A stretch of 64,000 bases of DNA from Bacteroides pyogenes (GTDB lineage Bacteria; Bacteroidota; Bacteroidia; Bacteroidales; Bacteroidaceae), in contig NZ_JACIDI010000016.1 in the NCBI RefSeq assembly GCF_014196225.1, forward strand, positions 1 to 64,000, written 5' to 3'. The notes beneath the pieces were generated by a model, which ran no database searches, was not told the origin of the DNA, and saw only the letters and a program-made list of their open reading frames with translations. Below are positions 62,219-64,000 of the stretch, one piece after another (the first letter of the stretch is position 1; each line of letters starts with the position of its first letter). The translations under genes and the position numbers were made by a program.

Positions 62219-63456
62219 ATGGGAATTGAAAAAAGACGTAGTACACTGAGTGTGTTGTTTTACATCAAGCGGCAGAAGCTGCTGAAAAACGGGGAGGCTC
62301 CCGTCTGTATGCGTATCACCGTTGACAAGCGGAAGGCGGAGATTGTGATCAAGCGCAGTGTGCCGGTGGAACTCTGGAACCAGTCAAAAGAATGTTCCAA
62401 AGGAAAAGACCGCAGCTCGCAGGAACTTAACCACTACATAAATTCAGTCCGTGCCAGGGTATTGCAGATACACCGGGAACTGGAGATAGACAATAAGGTT
62501 GTTACGGCAGACATTATCCGTGACAGGTATTATGGAAGGGACAAGGTGCAATATACCCTTCTGGAGGTCTATGCAGACCATAATAAAAAGTGCCGTGCCC
62601 TAATCGGCAAGGAATATACCGAATCAACCGTAACTAAATTTGAAACCTCCATAAACAGGCTGAGAGAGTTTATCCGTTTCCGCTATCATAAGGATGACTT
62701 CTTTCTGAATGAACTGGACGGGCAGTTCATCCGTGATTTCGAGTATTGGCTGAAGACTTCCATAGGGTGTCGGAACAATTCTGCGTGAAACACCTGAAGA
62801 ACCTGAAAAAAGTGATACGTATCGCATTGGCTAACGAATGGATAAAGAAGGACCCGTTCTATGGCATCCATTTCAGGATTGATGAGGTTAACGTGGAATT
62901 TCTCTCCAAAGAGGAGCTCGACAGGCTGATGGATAAGGATTTTGACATCAAACGGTTGGAGCAGGTACGGAATGTCTTTGCTTTCTGCTGCTTCACCGGC
63001 ATGGCTTTTGCGGATGTCCAGCAACTTAGCAAGGAGCATCTTGTAAGGGATAATGAGGGTAATCTGTGGATTCGGAAAGCCCGCCAAAAAACAAAGCAGA
63101 TGTGTAATATCCCCGTTATATCTCCTGCCCGCAAACTGATAGACAAGTATTCCAACCAACCGGATTGCGTAGCAAAAAATGTACTCCTGCCTGTGCTGAG
63201 CAACCAAAAGATGAATGCTTACCTGAAGGAAATAGCCGATATTTGCGGAATACAGAAACGGCTGACAACCCACGTCGCCCGCCATACTGCGGCTACCGTG
63301 GTATTTTTGGCGAATGAGGTGAGCATGGAGAATGTGGCAAAAATTCTGGGGCACTCCAATATCCGTATGACCCAGCACTATGCCAAAGTACTGGATACCT
63401 CCATCCTGCGTGATATGGGAAATGTGGAAAGAAATTTTTCTAAGAGACAAATATAG
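62219..63456 (+). pseudogene. conjugative-element tyrosine integrase, frameshifted
   Basis: Two overlapping frames (62219-62788 and the frame reaching 63456) together encode a full ~412-residue Bacteroides-type integrase. The first has the arm-binding domain (LSVLFYIKRQKLLKNGEAPV) and most of the core-binding domain, stopping at GCRNNSA. The second resumes with VKHLKNLKKVIRIALANEW and carries the catalytic domain: ARHTAATVV (R), LGHSN (H) and the nucleophile Y in QHYAK. One missing base near 62786 explains the break. The usual first Arg is Ala (TGMAFAD), a substitution also seen in functional Bacteroides integrases. It may be a true pseudogene or a sequencing error. Confidence 0.88.
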
Positions 63457-63462
63457 AAGATT

Positions 63463-63837
63463 ATGGACAGAGGAATAATAACCATAAGTGACACAGGAAC
63501 AGTTTTCATGCCCGCCATCTCCGTATGGATGACCCAACCTGAGATAGCAGATTTGTTCGGTGTGTATTGTTCGGATATCCGTAAAGCTATCCGCTCCATC
63601 TACAAAGCCCATGAGGCGGATGAACAGGAGACTATGCGATGTATAAGTAATGATGACCGGACAAGCATGGATGTCTATTCCCTTGAAATGGTAATAAACA
63701 TCGCATTCCGATTACGCAGCCGGGAAAGTCTGTATTTTAGACAACATTTGATGAGAGTTCTGCATCCGGACAATAAAAATACCGATTGCCTGTTGCTCTA
63801 TATGACAGGATATAAGGAAAGAATGCTATTTTCTTGA
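63463..63837 (+). CDS. RhuM-like hypothetical protein of the element
   Basis: A 124-residue protein six bases after the integrase stop. The segment FMPAISVWMTQPEIADLFGVYCSDIRKAIRSIYK looks like the N-terminal winged-helix region of RhuM/KilA-N-type proteins (WMTQPEIADLF shown), where a Thr-Gln pair precedes a DNA-binding helix. The rest (SLEMVINIAFRLRSRESLYFRQ, in part) is helical. It is shorter than full RhuM proteins. Probably an accessory or regulatory gene of the integrated element; function unknown. Confidence 0.65.
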   Translation: MDRGIITISDTGTVFMPAISVWMTQPEIADLFGVYCSDIRKAIRSIYKAHEADEQETMRCISNDDRTSMDVYSLEMVINIAFRLRSRESLYFRQHLMRVLHPDNKNTDCLLLYMTGYKERMLFS

Positions 63838-63874
63838 ATCTTTGCCAAGCATAGCTTCCGGAGTTATTACACTT

Positions 63875-63914
63875 GAGGGGCATATACATCCGTCAGACAA
63901 TGTATATGCCCCTC
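63875..63914. terminator. bidirectional terminator in the element
   Basis: Perfect 15-bp arms GAGGGGCATATACAT (63875-63889) and ATGTATATGCCCCTC (63900-63914) around a 10-base loop, between converging genes. Confidence 0.8.
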
Positions 63915-63925
63915 CTTATATATCC

Positions 63926-64000
63926 TTAAAAGTCATCCGTATAATAAGCCTCATGATAGCCAGCCTTGAGCAACCGCTCAATATCACTTTCCTTATATAT
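63926..64000 (-). CDS. partial gene at window edge (C-terminus only)
   Basis: The last 24 codons and the stop of a leftward gene: ESDIERLLKAGYHEAYYTDDF is the readable end, given here as the motifs ESDIERLLKAG and HEAYYTDDF. The frame is open to the window edge and its stop lies just past the bidirectional terminator. The product cannot be identified. Confidence 0.5.
   Translation of the reverse strand: MYKESDIERLLKAGYHEAYYTDDF

Overview
The window looks like a chromosomal segment of a gut Bacteroides. The genus-level call is an inference from four things: Bacteroides-type promoters (TAnnTTTG at -7) in front of many genes, a SusC/SusD locus, an S16 protein with a long Ala/Glu/Lys tail, and Bacteroidota-specific families (BACON, NigD-like, DUF3127, DUF4348). 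The species cannot be named from the sequence alone.

Layout. 0.2-6 kb: a TonB-dependent receptor with a small His-rich membrane protein, an AspT-type transporter and a CDF metal exporter. 6.4-9.4 kb: KDPG aldolase and KDG kinase, divergent from a LacI-type regulator, with two matching operators in the shared promoter region. 9.6-22.1 kb: a six-gene leftward operon (NHL/TIG lipoprotein, SusC, SusD, DUF1735/4361-like lipoprotein, BACON/F5-8C lipoprotein, M60 metallopeptidase) that looks built for host glycoproteins such as mucins. 22.27-23.5 kb: an invertible promoter between perfect 23-bp inverted repeats, next to a tyrosine recombinase. In the sequenced orientation the promoter points away from the operon, so the operon is predicted OFF. 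23.6-31.6 kb: NhaC-type antiporter, S16, AlkD-like protein, a TlpA-like thioredoxin and a P-type ATPase. 31.9-34.7 kb: an ECF sigma factor, a dual-membrane anti-sigma protein (Dma-like) and a divergent NigD-like lipoprotein. 35.4-37.8 kb: aquaporin and an oxyR/dps divergent pair. 38.6-46.6 kb: a leftward housekeeping run (HtrA-like/TPR protein, rlmB, recN, coaBC, exonuclease, dnaN). 46.7-52.9 kb: DUF3127, DUF3352-like protein, metallo-beta-lactamase fold protein, murB, DUF4348 and a threonine dehydrogenase. 53-61.6 kb: kbl, DUF2721, ferritin, lysA, lysC, an FtsE-like ATPase and hisIE-F-A-H. 61.9-64 kb: tRNA-Asp followed by the edge of an integrated element with a frameshifted integrase.

How it fits together. 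The strongest system is the phase-variable peptidase/glycan locus: one recombinase, one DNA flip, and a whole surface acquisition machine switches on or off. The second is the sigma/Dma/NigD trio, which matches the arrangement reported for control of outer-membrane vesicle formation in B. thetaiotaomicron. A third, unexplained, feature is a set of degenerate tandem arrays in six intergenic gaps. Several are built from ~22-bp units that often carry a small dyad, grouped into ~66- or ~88-bp higher-order repeats. I know no described function for them.
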